Position numbers and translations under genes: made by a program | Notes under the pieces: model-generated | What the model saw: the letters and a program-made list of their open reading frames with translations, nothing else | Databases searched by the model: none | What the model was told of the DNA's origin: nothing | Part shown: positions 1 to 8,681 of the stretch, piece by piece | How the letters are laid out: every line of letters starts with the position of its first letter | Position numbering within the stretch: the stretch's first letter is position 1 | Assembly (NCBI GenBank): GCA_945869735.1 | Contig: CAMBPQ010000008.1 | Location: 1 to 64,000, forward strand | Source: Planctomicrobium piriforme | GTDB taxonomy: Bacteria; Planctomycetota; Planctomycetia; Pirellulales; UBA1268 | Reading direction: 5' to 3' | Length of the DNA stretch: 64,000 bases

Positions 1-41
1 GTCGCATCGAGACGGTGCCGGATTGGTTCGCCCGCGGACGC

Positions 42-638
42 TCAAAGGCCTGGTGGCTCCCGCTCCACAAAACCCGTCCAGACCACAGATGTGATCGCCC
101 TGCGCGGCGGCCGTTTACCGCTCTGCCCATGAAAACCCCGGATGGACCCCTTTTTTCGGGTTTGCTCGTCGACTGTCTCGATGGCCGGGTCGCGCCCCTG
201 CGCGAACATGGTGTTGAGATCAAAGTCGACCCGAGGCACGACTACGTTTTCGCCTTCCTCGGCCGGATTTTGGACAAGGTCTTGAAAACGCTCGGCTCGG
301 AGGACCGCGGGGAAGGCCGCGCACGCGATCAGCGTCAGGACGCCGGCACCTTTCCGGATAAGGCGTTGGGTTGGCTTGCTCGGGATGAACGGCCGCTCCC
401 TGAAGATCCAGCTAATCGAAAAGGAGGAAGGCGTCTTTACAACCGCTTTATTCTTCTTATTCGAAAAAGTCGCAGGCCTTCGTTTACGGAAAATCTGGGA
501 AGAAGCACTGTGATCTACAGAGTGCGAAGTCTGCGCGCTATGGGCAACGTCTGCTGCGGATGCTGGGGCGTTCGATCCCGGCAGATGATCATGAAAGACG
601 GACGTTTTGCCCATGGAGGCTGTCGTCCACAATGGCAC
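42..638 (-). CDS. hypothetical protein, possibly exported
   Basis: I do not recognise a family. The lower two thirds of this frame has the strong G/C preference at third codon positions seen in real genes here, whereas the first ~70 codons are AT-richer and look like untranslated leader. A hydrophobic stretch around residues 98-114 (GVLTLIACAAF) ending near AVLRAE would suit a signal peptide, so the true start probably lies inside the ORF, but no ATG or GTG sits in the right place. An open frame of similar length on the other strand (15-758) is its mirror image. It stands upstream of a repeat and of the AsnB-like gene, on the same strand. Treat both existence and start as uncertain. Confidence 0.3.
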   Translation of the reverse strand: MPLWTTASMGKTSVFHDHLPGSNAPASAADVAHSAQTSHSVDHSASSQIFRKRRPATFSNKKNKAVVKTPSSFSISWIFRERPFIPSKPTQRLIRKGAGVLTLIACAAFPAVLRAERFQDLVQNPAEEGENVVVPRVDFDLNTMFAQGRDPAIETVDEQTRKKGSIRGFHGQSGKRPPRRAITSVVWTGFVEREPPGL

Positions 639-670
639 GGGAGCGGTACGGCGGCGCTATTCGTGGCGCG

Positions 671-711
671 GTCGCTACCCGGATACCCATCGCTTGCGCT
701 CTGGGCTTTTT
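671..711 (+). repeat. REPIN-like half-site
   Basis: Single half-site (TACCCATCGCTTGCGCTC followed by TGGGCTTTTT) of the interspersed repeat family described under the RAYT gene. A decayed piece of the second half (TTCCCGCCAGGATGAC) follows. It lies just beyond the 3' end of the AsnB-like gene. Confidence 0.6.
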
Positions 712-780
712 GTGGGCAGGCCGCTTCCCGCCAGGATGACCCCGCGACGAGCTCGTAGATCGTCGCTCTGCGGCAAAACT

Positions 781-2613
781 TCATGAAATCACTGGTTGTG
801 GCCGTCCAAGGCTCTCGAGCACGATGGCCAGGCTGAGCAGCAGGCGGATGGCGCCGCCGGCGTTGACCGGGTTGGCAAAGTTGGTGCGCACGCCCGGCAG
901 CGGCAGCAGTTCCGCCACGATCCGCTGATCGAGGTGGTGGTGCAGGAGTGGCCGCAGCGGTTCGACGTTTCGCCGCACCGCCATCCACCGCGGATGGTCC
1001 ACGTTGAACAGCCGCTCGTAGCGCCGGGGATCGTGCCGCTGCACCCGCATCCAGTAGAGCCGCCGCAGCCGGCTCTGCGCGGATGACGCGAGTTTGCCCA
1101 GCCACGAGCGGTCGGCGTCTAGCGAGTCGAACCGAAACGAGTTGGCGTCGAGTGGCACATCGCAGAGACCGGGACGAATCCTGCGAAGGATCGCCTTTTC
1201 CATCGCACGTTTGTCGTAAGCGGGCACTGGCAGCCCGAAGACGGCCTCATTGAAGTGACGGTCGGTCGCCGGCATGAGCGGCCACGCATGAAAGGTCGTG
1301 CCGTGGCAGGCTGTCGCCACGTGGTTGCGGATCCGTTGATCCCAGCGGATCCGGCAGGCCTCGATCTCCGGTGGATCAGGCCCGCGGAGGCAGTCGGCTC
1401 GGAGGTCGGCGACGAGTGCGTCGCACAACGCCGGGCCATCGTCGCCCAGCAGGGCGGGCAACCGCGACTCTGGCACGCCCCAGCGATTCATATACGCGAC
1501 CATGCCTTCGACCGCCCATGTACCCGTTTTCGGATCACGGCCTTCCGCATACGACACCGGCTCGAAGACCCAGTCATAAGTCAAACCAGACCAGAGATAC
1601 TCACCGAGCGACTCCACGTGGCCGAGGCCCTCCGCGAAGTCTTCATTCGGAGGGGCAGACGTCATTTGCAGAAAGCGAGCCGCTCGGTTCGTCCGCTCGG
1701 GAAACCCAGCGTCGAATAACTCGGTCGACACGGTCTCTAGCGGCATGCCCAGCCGTCGGGCGACATGCGTGGCTGCGATCACCTCGAAGTCGTCGTCGCG
1801 TCCGAGGACGACCGCCTTGGCCGCGATGCCTTCGCTGGCGAGCGTGGCGGCAACCAGTCGCGAATCGAGTCCTCCCGAGAGCAGGATCGAGGCGTCGTCG
1901 GCAGGCGGTCGGTGCCGGCGGATCGCCGACACGTAGGCGTCGTGAATCCGCTGCTGCATCTCCGCGGGAGTCTCGCCCGCCGGGGGAGGCGTGCCTGTAA
2001 ACCGATACACCTCCTGCTCCACGGCGCCGCGATCGCGTGACCAGCGAAGCAGATGCCCCTTGGACAATCGCTGCGTGCCGGCGACCAGCGGCCGGTTGCC
2101 GAGCGGCCCGTGCACGAGCAGGATCCCGGCAAGCCCACGGCGATCGATCGTCGCCTCAAACCGTGGATGGCAGTGAAACGCGGCCGGCGTGGTGGCAGCG
2201 ACCAGCGGCGCGTCGGCGCCAGTGCCAATCTGCGTCCACTGAAATGGAAACATCCCCATCGGGTCGACACCGGCGGCGAGGCCGCGGTCGCGCGACCAGG
2301 CCAGGCCCATGTGATAGCCGTCGTGAACCAGTGGCCGACCGGCGGGAGCGAGCCAGTCGCTCACGAGGTCTCGGGCCGTGATCCAGCTGCCGTCAGCGGC
2401 GATGCCGTAGCCGATGAGGATGGCGAAACCGTCTGCGTCGCGGTGCAGGCTCACCGGTGCCCGCGGGCCGGTCGCCCACACGCAGGCGAGGGAGTCGTGT
2501 CGCTCCTCCGCGATCGTCACGCCGGGCAGATCACCAAACAGTCGACGCACGCTCGCAACAAACCGCTCGCGGCGGAGCGGATCGTCATCGACAATCAGGG
2601 CGATGTGGGCCAT
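781..2613 (-). CDS. asparagine synthase-like PP-loop enzyme, no N-terminal Cys
   Basis: Asparagine-synthetase (AsnB) superfamily protein of 610 residues. The C-terminal half holds the ATP-pyrophosphatase loop ILLSGGLDSRL (SGGLDS at about residues 246-251), which adenylates a carboxylate in this family. The N-terminal half keeps the glutaminase-like fold outline (VDPMGMFPF, FHCHPRFEATIDRRGL), but the catalytic Cys2 is absent: the protein begins MAHIAL. Glutamine hydrolysis is therefore unlikely, and an ammonia-dependent or non-asparagine reaction is more plausible (inference). It is the last gene of a three-gene operon with a glycosyltransferase and a PP-loop/pyruvyl-transferase fusion, 18 nt after the latter. 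That context suggests amidation or another modification of a surface glycan or glycopeptide rather than asparagine synthesis. Confidence 0.8.
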   Translation of the reverse strand: MAHIALIVDDDPLRRERFVASVRRLFGDLPGVTIAEERHDSLACVWATGPRAPVSLHRDADGFAILIGYGIAADGSWITARDLVSDWLAPAGRPLVHDGYHMGLAWSRDRGLAAGVDPMGMFPFQWTQIGTGADAPLVAATTPAAFHCHPRFEATIDRRGLAGILLVHGPLGNRPLVAGTQRLSKGHLLRWSRDRGAVEQEVYRFTGTPPPAGETPAEMQQRIHDAYVSAIRRHRPPADDASILLSGGLDSRLVAATLASEGIAAKAVVLGRDDDFEVIAATHVARRLGMPLETVSTELFDAGFPERTNRAARFLQMTSAPPNEDFAEGLGHVESLGEYLWSGLTYDWVFEPVSYAEGRDPKTGTWAVEGMVAYMNRWGVPESRLPALLGDDGPALCDALVADLRADCLRGPDPPEIEACRIRWDQRIRNHVATACHGTTFHAWPLMPATDRHFNEAVFGLPVPAYDKRAMEKAILRRIRPGLCDVPLDANSFRFDSLDADRSWLGKLASSAQSRLRRLYWMRVQRHDPRRYERLFNVDHPRWMAVRRNVEPLRPLLHHHLDQRIVAELLPLPGVRTNFANPVNAGGAIRLLLSLAIVLESLGRPQPVIS

Positions 2614-2631
2614 GTGAGGTGGGCTGCCGGC

Positions 2632-4527
2632 TCAAGCGGCGCGGCGGCCACGACGCAGTGCCTCCGCGGCGGATTCGGCAAACTGGCAGCCGAGATCCGC
2701 GAGCCAAGTCTCGTGCATCGAGCGGTTCTTGTGGTAATCGTTCGCCACGAGGGTCACGTCGCGGCCGGCGTGAAGGCCGGCGACGGCGAAGTGGAGCCGG
2801 TCGGTGATGATTCTGCGGTGCCGGGCGGCAAACACGAGGTAGTCGGCGGGCGTCGCGGCAAGCCGCACGGGATCGCGGGCGAAGAGCGGCTTGCGGCCAC
2901 CCCGCTCCTGGTCGCGCCGCAGATACACGCCCAGTTCACGGTCGGCCCTCGATGGCTCGGGCCAGGCGAGGCCAAGTGCGAGATCGGGAGCGAGATCGGG
3001 CGCGAGGATGCCGGTGGGGCAATAGGCCAGACTACCCCGCTCACGAACATACACCCGCGCGAAGGGTCGGTCTTCGGCCGTCGTGAATGACTGCGGCAGG
3101 ATCACCACGGGCAGTCCCGTGGCGAGGGCTCGGCTGCGGAGGTCGTAGTTGCCCTCATACCGCGTGCCCATGTTGCCGCCACCGCCAAACACGAGCACGT
3201 CGAGTCCGTCGCTTGTCCGCGGGCCGTCGTCGAGGTTCACAAGCGACCAGCCGATGCCGTAAGTAGCGAAGAGTTGCGTCATCGCCAGTTCGATGAGATG
3301 GTCGCCGACGTTGCCCACGGGGCGGACGTAGCCGACCTTCTTCCCGACGAGCGGTTCGCAGACGTGGGCGAAGGCCTCGGGACTCAGCAGGCGGTGTCGC
3401 GACGCGGCCGGTGCCCCGCGGCCGGCCCGCCCCGTGGTCGCGGCCGCCTCGGGGCTGCGATCGAGCAGTCGGCGGACGCTCTCGGCCGTGCGGCCCGTGA
3501 GCCCGGTGGCGAGCAGGTCGCGATAGAAACCAGCCACCACATGGTCGACCTCGGGAAGCGCGTCGACCGCCTCGATCAGGTGGCAGCCGTGATCGAAGCC
3601 CGCAAAGTGACCGAGCGTGCCGCAGGCGTCGAGCAGGAGCATCGTTCGCACGCACTTCTCGCAGCGGCCGCAGTTGGCCTTGCCGGCCACATTGTGCCAG
3701 CAGACGCGGAGATGCCGCTGCACGAGCGGATCGTCGCTGATCGCCCGGATTTTCTCGAGCCGCGTCACCGTTGGCGCCACGTGTTCGATGGCGAGCGCCG
3801 CCGAGCCGAGCAGCGGGTCGGTGCCGGCTCGCGAGCCGACGTCGGGGTGCTCGAAGCCGAGGCCATCGCTCGAGATCAACATTCGGCCTACGTGGGGCGT
3901 GAGCACATGACCCACGGCGGCCAGCGCCGCCCCAAACTCCCGTCGCCATGGCGTCGCCCGGACCAGCGGGTGGCGGCGGAGATTGCTCCTCACGACCACG
4001 CTCTTTGCCCCGACCGTGGCCGCCACGTCGCGGAGGAGTCGCTCGACGGCGGCCAGCCGCGGAGCGTCACGCAGGCGCACGTCATAGCCGGCAACGTAGA
4101 CGAGCGTATCGACCCGTCGGCCGCCGGCGAGGAGCGTGTGGAAGGCGTCGACCCCGCCGCTGAAGCAGAGGGCCGTGGAGCCCGTGGCCGCGGCGGCGTG
4201 TTGCGCAGTGCTCACCAGCGGTGCCGGCGCGTTCGGATACCAGAGCTCGCGGAAGGCGGCGGTGAGCAGTTCGAGGTTGGCCGCCCAGGTGGCGCAGACG
4301 GGGCCACGGACTACCAGCGACTTGTCGGCGTGCATCGCGGGCACGAGCAGGGCCGTGCCGAAAGCCTCGGGTGCCGCGGCGAGCGGCGTGTCGGCCGACT
4401 CAAACCACACCGGCCGTCCGGCCGCGGTCGCCGTCACGCGGTGACTCGTGCCGCGGGTGCGGATCCGCGGCGCTTCACTGCAGACTGCCTGCAGGTCACC
4501 GTGCCATGCTGTCGAGAAAGGCCACAT
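2632..4527 (-). CDS. PP-loop ATPase fused to polysaccharide pyruvyl transferase
   Basis: Two-domain protein of 631 residues. The N-terminal part (about 1-330) is a PP-loop ATPase resembling the QueC/ExsB group: CFSGGVDAFHTLL at about 121-133 is the ATP loop, with the usual final Ser replaced by Ala. NCGRCEKCVRT at 275-285 plus Cys266 gives four cysteines that could hold zinc. The C-terminal part (about 385-625) is a polysaccharide pyruvyl transferase fold: GNVGDHLIE at about 395, FGGGGNMGTRYEGN, and DRLHFAVAGLHAG with ANDYHKNRSMHETW near the end. The second domain would be expected to transfer pyruvate from PEP to a glycan; the substrate of the first is unknown. Its start is 3 nt past the stop of the GT2 gene, so the two are probably co-translated. 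Confidence 0.8.
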   Translation of the reverse strand: MWPFSTAWHGDLQAVCSEAPRIRTRGTSHRVTATAAGRPVWFESADTPLAAAPEAFGTALLVPAMHADKSLVVRGPVCATWAANLELLTAAFRELWYPNAPAPLVSTAQHAAAATGSTALCFSGGVDAFHTLLAGGRRVDTLVYVAGYDVRLRDAPRLAAVERLLRDVAATVGAKSVVVRSNLRRHPLVRATPWRREFGAALAAVGHVLTPHVGRMLISSDGLGFEHPDVGSRAGTDPLLGSAALAIEHVAPTVTRLEKIRAISDDPLVQRHLRVCWHNVAGKANCGRCEKCVRTMLLLDACGTLGHFAGFDHGCHLIEAVDALPEVDHVVAGFYRDLLATGLTGRTAESVRRLLDRSPEAAATTGRAGRGAPAASRHRLLSPEAFAHVCEPLVGKKVGYVRPVGNVGDHLIELAMTQLFATYGIGWSLVNLDDGPRTSDGLDVLVFGGGGNMGTRYEGNYDLRSRALATGLPVVILPQSFTTAEDRPFARVYVRERGSLAYCPTGILAPDLAPDLALGLAWPEPSRADRELGVYLRRDQERGGRKPLFARDPVRLAATPADYLVFAARHRRIITDRLHFAVAGLHAGRDVTLVANDYHKNRSMHETWLADLGCQFAESAAEALRRGRRAA

Positions 4528-4530
4528 GCG

Positions 4531-5400
4531 TCAGGCTGCGTGGCGGCCCGGGGCCGCTGTCGTAAGGTCTGGACAGAGGATCGTTTCCGGACGTTCGTCG
4601 AACTTCACGAGGCCGTCGACGCATCGCATGGGCCGCGCATGGAGCGACTTGAAGTAGTCGAGGTTTCGCGTGCCCGAGTTGTTGCGGGCGAAGCTCGGTG
4701 CCGGTGGATGCCAAAGATGGATCGGCGCCGTCGTCAAGAGGATTGAGTTGACGCGGCGGCCGAGCCGTGCGAGCCGGCATTGGAGGTCACGATCTTCGAG
4801 GCCCCAGCCGATGAACTGCTCGTCGAAACCATTGATCTGTTCGTAGTCGTCCCGCCAGAGAGCGATGTTATTGCCGGAGAGCCTTGGCCGCATCGGCACG
4901 TGTGCCCACTGATACGCCTTGGCACGCAGCCCCTTGAGTCGTATTCGCCGCGACTCCGACCGCGGTACGAACCGCTCGATGTCGCCATGGAGGATCGCGC
5001 CCGTGTCGATGCGTGCCGAGGTGGCCTCATCGAGCCGCGCACAGTCACTACCGACAACCCAGCCCAGGCGGCGTGCGGCGAGGTGCTGCCTCAGATGGTC
5101 GCGGGGCAGAATGCAGTCGCCATCGGTGAAGAGGATGTAGGGAGCCGTCGAGGCCGCCACGCCCTCGTTGCGGCAGCGTGCGAGGCGGAAGCCGTCGTGC
5201 TTGTGGGTGGTGAAGCGGAGCGGAAATGCCACGTGGCGGGCGAGGGTTGTGAGTATCTGCAGCGTCTTGTCGCGGGAGCCGTCGTCGGTCACCACGACCT
5301 CGAAGCGGTCGGCGACACCCTCTTGAACGGCGAGCGACGCCAGGCACCGTTCGAGGTGCCCGGGACGTTCGAATGTGGAAATGATGACCGCGATATCCAT
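4531..5400 (-). CDS. family 2 glycosyltransferase
   Basis: GT2 (GT-A fold) glycosyltransferase of 289 residues. MDIAVIISTFERPGHLERCL opens the nucleotide-sugar binding fold, VVTDDGSRDKT follows, and FTDGDCILP supplies the metal-binding DxD-like acidic motif. A C-terminal galactosyltransferase-like block (GFDEQFIGWGLEDRDLQCRL) contains the WGxEDxD signature. I start it at 5400: the longer ORF to 5676 only translates the intergenic repeat (RKPQAQARGI) and has no coding character. It is first of the three-gene glycan operon. It is soluble, with no membrane segment visible. The transferred sugar cannot be read from the sequence. Confidence 0.88.
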   Translation of the reverse strand: MDIAVIISTFERPGHLERCLASLAVQEGVADRFEVVVTDDGSRDKTLQILTTLARHVAFPLRFTTHKHDGFRLARCRNEGVAASTAPYILFTDGDCILPRDHLRQHLAARRLGWVVGSDCARLDEATSARIDTGAILHGDIERFVPRSESRRIRLKGLRAKAYQWAHVPMRPRLSGNNIALWRDDYEQINGFDEQFIGWGLEDRDLQCRLARLGRRVNSILLTTAPIHLWHPPAPSFARNNSGTRNLDYFKSLHARPMRCVDGLVKFDERPETILCPDLTTAAPGRHAA

Positions 5401-5540
5401 TCCGCCCCTCCGATCGGTACGACCCGCAGAGTCATCGACATTTTGTGATGGGCCGGATGAATGGCGGTCGGTTTCGTGGGGCGGGAGTGGCGGGCGAAGA
5501 CACCGTCGCCGTGGCGAACGGGGCGGGTTGGGTTGGTGCG

Positions 5541-5674
5541 CGTATTCCCCGCCCACAAGAAGCCCGGAGCGCGAGCGATGGGTATCCGGGTGGCGACTTC
5601 GGTGGTGGCGGGGAGCGGGACGGGGTGGGGGGCGTATTCCCCGCGCTTGCGCTTGGGGCTTCCTGACGGGAGGC
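5541..5674 (-). repeat. REPIN-like repeat, full unit plus edge
   Basis: Contains half-site 2 (AGAAGCCCGGAGCGCGAGCG then ATGGG) and inverted half-site 1 (CCCCGCGCTTGCGCTTGGGG then CTTCCTGACGGGAGGC), separated by the G-rich linker GGTGGCGACTTCGG...GGGGTGGGGGGCG. It fills most of the gap between gluQ and the GT2 gene. Confidence 0.85.
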
Positions 5675-5727
5675 ATCGCGTTTTGCGGCGGCGCCGCGTG
5701 AGCGGCGGCGGCTTTGCCGTGCTAGCG

Positions 5728-6569
5728 TCACGCGATCGGCCGCGTGAGCACCTCCGCGGGCGTCCACCCCGCTGCCCGCACGTCGCGGATCGCGAGGCTG
5801 CCCGTTCGCTTGGCGAGCCGCTGGCCGGTGGCGTCGCACACGAGCGGGGCGTGGCAGAAGGCTGGCGGCGTCCATCCGAGGGCTTCAAAGAGCAGGAGTT
5901 GCCGGGCCGTGCTCGTGAGCAGGTCGGCGCCGCGAACCACCTCCGCGATCTCCATCGCGTGGTCGTCGCCCACGACTGCCAGTTCGTAAGCGGCGAGGTC
6001 GTCCCGTCGCCACACCACGAAGTCGCTGAAATCGGTGCCCGCCGTGCGACACACGAGGCCCTGGAGCGCGTCGTGAAACTGGATCCTGCGGCCGTCGGGT
6101 ACGCGAAACGGCCAGGCTACGCCGCCGGGGGCGGTCGCCCGTTCCCACCGCGTCGGCCGCAGGCTGCGCGGAAAGATCGGCTCCACGCCGCCCGCGTTCC
6201 CGCCGGAGATGTCGTGTGGTGCCGTCGCCGCCTCCTCCACGTCGCGGCGCGAGTGCGGGCTGGGGTAGATCGCTCCGGTCGCTGCGAGCCGCCACCAGAC
6301 GTCGAGAAACCTGCCGTCCGTTCGCTCTGCACGTAAGGCGCATACGGGCCGCCCACATCGGGGCCTTCGGTCCACTCGAGGCCGAGCCAGCGAAGGTCTT
6401 CGATGGCGGCGGCGGTGTATTCGGGCCGGCAGCGGGGGCCGTCGAGATCTTCGATGCGAAGCACGAGTCCCGCCCCGCGGGCCCGTTCGGCGGCGAGGGC
6501 GAACGTCCGCGCGTGGCCTACGTGGAGATGGCCGGTCGGCGTCGGTGCGATACGTCCGCGAAGTGGCAT
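5728..6569 (-). pseudogene. gluQ: glutamyl-Q tRNA(Asp) synthetase, frameshifted
   Basis: Homologue of GluQRS, which activates glutamate and attaches it to queuosine in tRNA-Asp. The N-terminal half (MPLRGRIAPTPTGHLHVGHA, with the HIGH-type motif HVGH, then RIEDLDGPRC) is in the frame starting at 6569. The C-terminal half (FLDVWWRLAATGAIYPSPHS, later the KMSKS-like RLAKRTG) is in the frame of ORF 5728-6375. The frame changes near 6310-6335, at QSERT/GRFLD, and restoring one lost base gives ~280 residues, a normal length. The zinc-binding cysteines usual after IYP are missing (IYPSPHSRRDV). Either a real one-base deletion has inactivated the gene or the assembly has an error there. Confidence 0.75.
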
Positions 6570-6603
6570 GGGCAGCAGGGTTTGGAATACCTCAGGAATC
6601 AAA

Positions 6604-6636
6604 CCAGGAAGACCCAAGCGCAAGCGAGGGGAAGTG
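6604..6636 (+). repeat. degenerate REPIN-like half-site
   Basis: CCAGGAAGACCCAAGCGCAAGCGAGGGGAA matches half-site 1 with several changes. It lies just upstream of gluQ. Confidence 0.45.
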
Positions 6637-6840
6637 GAGAGCATCGGGAGGTGAATGACCAGTCCGTAGGATGACAAACTCGATTCGGCCTGTCGTCGTG
6701 GCGAGCCCACTATTCCAGGGCGAAGCCCAACTGAGGTACGACCATCGACCGAAGAGCCGTGTGCGGGAGATCCGCCAGCACGGTTCGGAGGGCGGGGGGC
6801 CCGAACACAATCGGGCCTTCCCAACCCCTCTGGGACCCTA
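6637..6840. other. intergenic, nothing recognised
   Basis: Region between the two repeat pieces, upstream of gluQ and downstream of fmt. Short open frames exist on both strands (for example 6592-6810) but show no family resemblance, ribosome site or coding character. I see no promoter or RNA gene. Confidence 0.4.
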
Positions 6841-6919
6841 TCCCAACCCGCTCCGCGCCACGCCCACGGTCGCCACCCGCATTCCCAGCGCTCGCGATCC
6901 GGGCTTCTTGAGGGGGGCC
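6841..6919 (+). repeat. REPIN-like half-site with linker
   Basis: Linker (CCCGCTCCGCGCCACGCCCACGG) followed by half-site 2 (ATTCCCAGCGCTCGCGATCC then GGGCTTCTTGAGG). It ends 3 bases before the fmt stop codon. Confidence 0.7.
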
Positions 6920-6922
6920 TCG

Positions 6923-7921
6923 TCACCCCAACCGTGTGCCCGGCATCAGCGGGCTGCCGCGGAGAAACTCGGCGGCCGACATGCTTCGCCGCCCCTCGGG
7001 CACGAGCCTCATGATGGCGATCGCGGTTCCCTCCCCACATGCCACCACGATCCGCCCGCCCTCCGTGTCGAGCACCGTACCCGGCGCGGCGGCGACGGGA
7101 AGCGATGACCGTTCCGCCTGCGGCACGACCACGAGATCTTCGAGCACGAGCCGTTGCGTCTGGCCGTCACCCCTGGTGAACACGGTCGTCAGCCGCGGCC
7201 ACGGATCAAGCGCCCGCCGCAGCCGCTCGATCCTCACCGCCGGCACCGCCCAGTCGACGATGCCATCGGCCTTCGTGAGCCGCGGAGCCCTCGTTGCCTG
7301 CGTCGTCGCCTGCGGCAGGCCGACGCCAGCGACCGACCCCGTGGCCGCGACCGCGGCCTGCAACCGCTCGACCCCCTCGATCACGGCGCCGGCGCCGAGG
7401 GCCGCGAGCCTTGGCTCCAGTTCGGCCGCCGTCTCCCGCGGGCCAACCGGCGTGACCCGGACCACGATCACGTTGCCGGCGTCGAGCGCCGGCGTCATTT
7501 GGATCACGCTCACGCCGCTGAGAGCGTCGCCCTCCCGGATCGCCCATTGCACCGGCGCCGCGCCGCGATGCCGCGGCAGGAGTGAGCCGTGCAGATTGAT
7601 CCCGCCGAAGGGCGGCACCGTGAGCAGGTCGGGGGAGAGGATCTGGCCGTAGTCGCAGACCACAAAGAGGTCAGGACGCAGGGCCGCGAGCGAGGCGACC
7701 ACCGTGGGCTCGTTGACCCGCTCGGGGTCGAGGATGCCAATCCCTGCGGCGGCGGCGGCGTCGCGCATCGGATTTCGCGGGGGCCGACGCCCCGGCGGCG
7801 CGTGAGCCGGCCGCGTGACGACCGCCACGATCGCATGGGGCGACCGTAGAAGCGACTCGAACATCGGCACCGCGAACGGCCCCGTGCCCATCACGACGAT
7901 GCGAAGCGGTGTGATCGTCAT
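6923..7921 (-). CDS. fmt: methionyl-tRNA formyltransferase
   Basis: Formylates Met-tRNAi using 10-formyl-tetrahydrofolate to make the bacterial initiator tRNA. The 332 residues hold the formyltransferase fold: RIVVMGTGPFAVP at the start, VVCDYGQILS, and the catalytic block GINLHGSLLPRHRGAAPVQW (Asn, His and the SLLP motif), then DAGNVI. The smaller C-terminal tRNA-binding barrel follows from about residue 215. I start at ATG 7921; the ORF extends 90 codons further but those overlap the intergenic space and def. It lies 49 nt after def on the same strand, the usual def-fmt pairing. The stop lies immediately beyond a REPIN half-site. Confidence 0.93.
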   Translation of the reverse strand: MTITPLRIVVMGTGPFAVPMFESLLRSPHAIVAVVTRPAHAPPGRRPPRNPMRDAAAAAGIGILDPERVNEPTVVASLAALRPDLFVVCDYGQILSPDLLTVPPFGGINLHGSLLPRHRGAAPVQWAIREGDALSGVSVIQMTPALDAGNVIVVRVTPVGPRETAAELEPRLAALGAGAVIEGVERLQAAVAATGSVAGVGLPQATTQATRAPRLTKADGIVDWAVPAVRIERLRRALDPWPRLTTVFTRGDGQTQRLVLEDLVVVPQAERSSLPVAAAPGTVLDTEGGRIVVACGEGTAIAIMRLVPEGRRSMSAAEFLRGSPLMPGTRLG

Positions 7922-7970
7922 GCTGTCCACGCCCGCTCCTTGAGGCACCCTCGCTGTCGGTGGATCGAGC

Positions 7971-8597
7971 TTAGCAGCGGGCGGCCTCGAGCCGATCGAG
8001 TGACGCATGCAAGGCGTCGCTGCCGGGGATCTCGCCGCGTGACTGCTGGCCGGCGAACACGTTGCGGAAGCTCTCGAGCGCCCACCGCACCTCGAGTTCG
8101 GCAGCCTCAGGAAGGCGATCGGTAAACAGCCGGCCCTCGAGGTGATCGAACTCGTGCTGCACGACGCGGGAGAGCAGGCCGTCGATATCAAGGTGCACGG
8201 GCTCGCCCTCGAGCGACCAGGCGTCGACCACGATCTTCTGCGGGCGACGCACGTCCATGCGCACGCCGGGCAGGCTCAGGCAGCCCTCCTCTTGCACGGC
8301 CGTGCCGCGCGGCCGGCTCAGCACGGGGTTGATGAAGACGTGCTCTTCGCCAGCGCCGCGGCGGCCGGCACAGTTCACCACGAACAGCCGGTAGGGCAGC
8401 GCCACCTGGTTGGCCGCCAGGCCGATGCCCTGCGACTCATACATGATCTCGAACATCTGCTCGACGGCTTCACGGAGCCCGGCGTCGAGCCGCGCCACCG
8501 GGCGGGCCCTCCGCAGGAGCGCCGGGTGAGGATACTCGACGAGCGTGAGCGGGCCGATCGCGGCGGGATCGGCGGCAGTGTGTGAGGCAGGATCCAT
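7971..8597 (-). CDS. def: peptide deformylase
   Basis: Metal-dependent enzyme that removes the N-formyl group from nascent proteins. All three family motifs are present in the 208 residues: GIGLAANQV, EEGCLSLPG (metal-binding Cys) and VVQHEFDHLEG (two metal-binding His and the catalytic Glu). The N-terminal ~20 residues (MDPASHTAADPAAIG) are a short extension. Residues after about 165 form a longer C-terminal tail (SFRNVFAGQQ) than in E. coli. First gene of the def-fmt pair. It is divergent from pgpA, with an 84-nt gap that must hold promoters for both. Confidence 0.95.
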   Translation of the reverse strand: MDPASHTAADPAAIGPLTLVEYPHPALLRRARPVARLDAGLREAVEQMFEIMYESQGIGLAANQVALPYRLFVVNCAGRRGAGEEHVFINPVLSRPRGTAVQEEGCLSLPGVRMDVRRPQKIVVDAWSLEGEPVHLDIDGLLSRVVQHEFDHLEGRLFTDRLPEAAELEVRWALESFRNVFAGQQSRGEIPGSDALHASLDRLEAARC

Positions 8598-8681
8598 GAA
8601 TCAGCGGCGACCTTGCGGTTAGCGAATGGGGGGCAGCGACACCGGCATCATACCGCCGTCCCGGCACGGTACGATGTCGGA

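Noticed and set aside
15-758. 247-residue plus-strand ORF at the window start
   Set aside because: It mirrors the minus-strand frame at 42-638 and extends through a repeat half-site; codon-position bias favours the minus strand.
3274-4746. 490-residue plus-strand ORF
   Set aside because: Antisense to the PP-loop/pyruvyl transferase gene, without family motifs.
5401-5676. N-terminal extension of the GT2 gene (92 codons)
   Set aside because: It translates REPIN sequence (RKPQAQARGI) and is absent from GT2 enzymes; the start was set at 5400.
6592-6810. 72-residue minus-strand ORF upstream of gluQ
   Set aside because: No family likeness. It ends in translated half-site sequence (FPSLALGSSW) like many false ORFs across the repeats.
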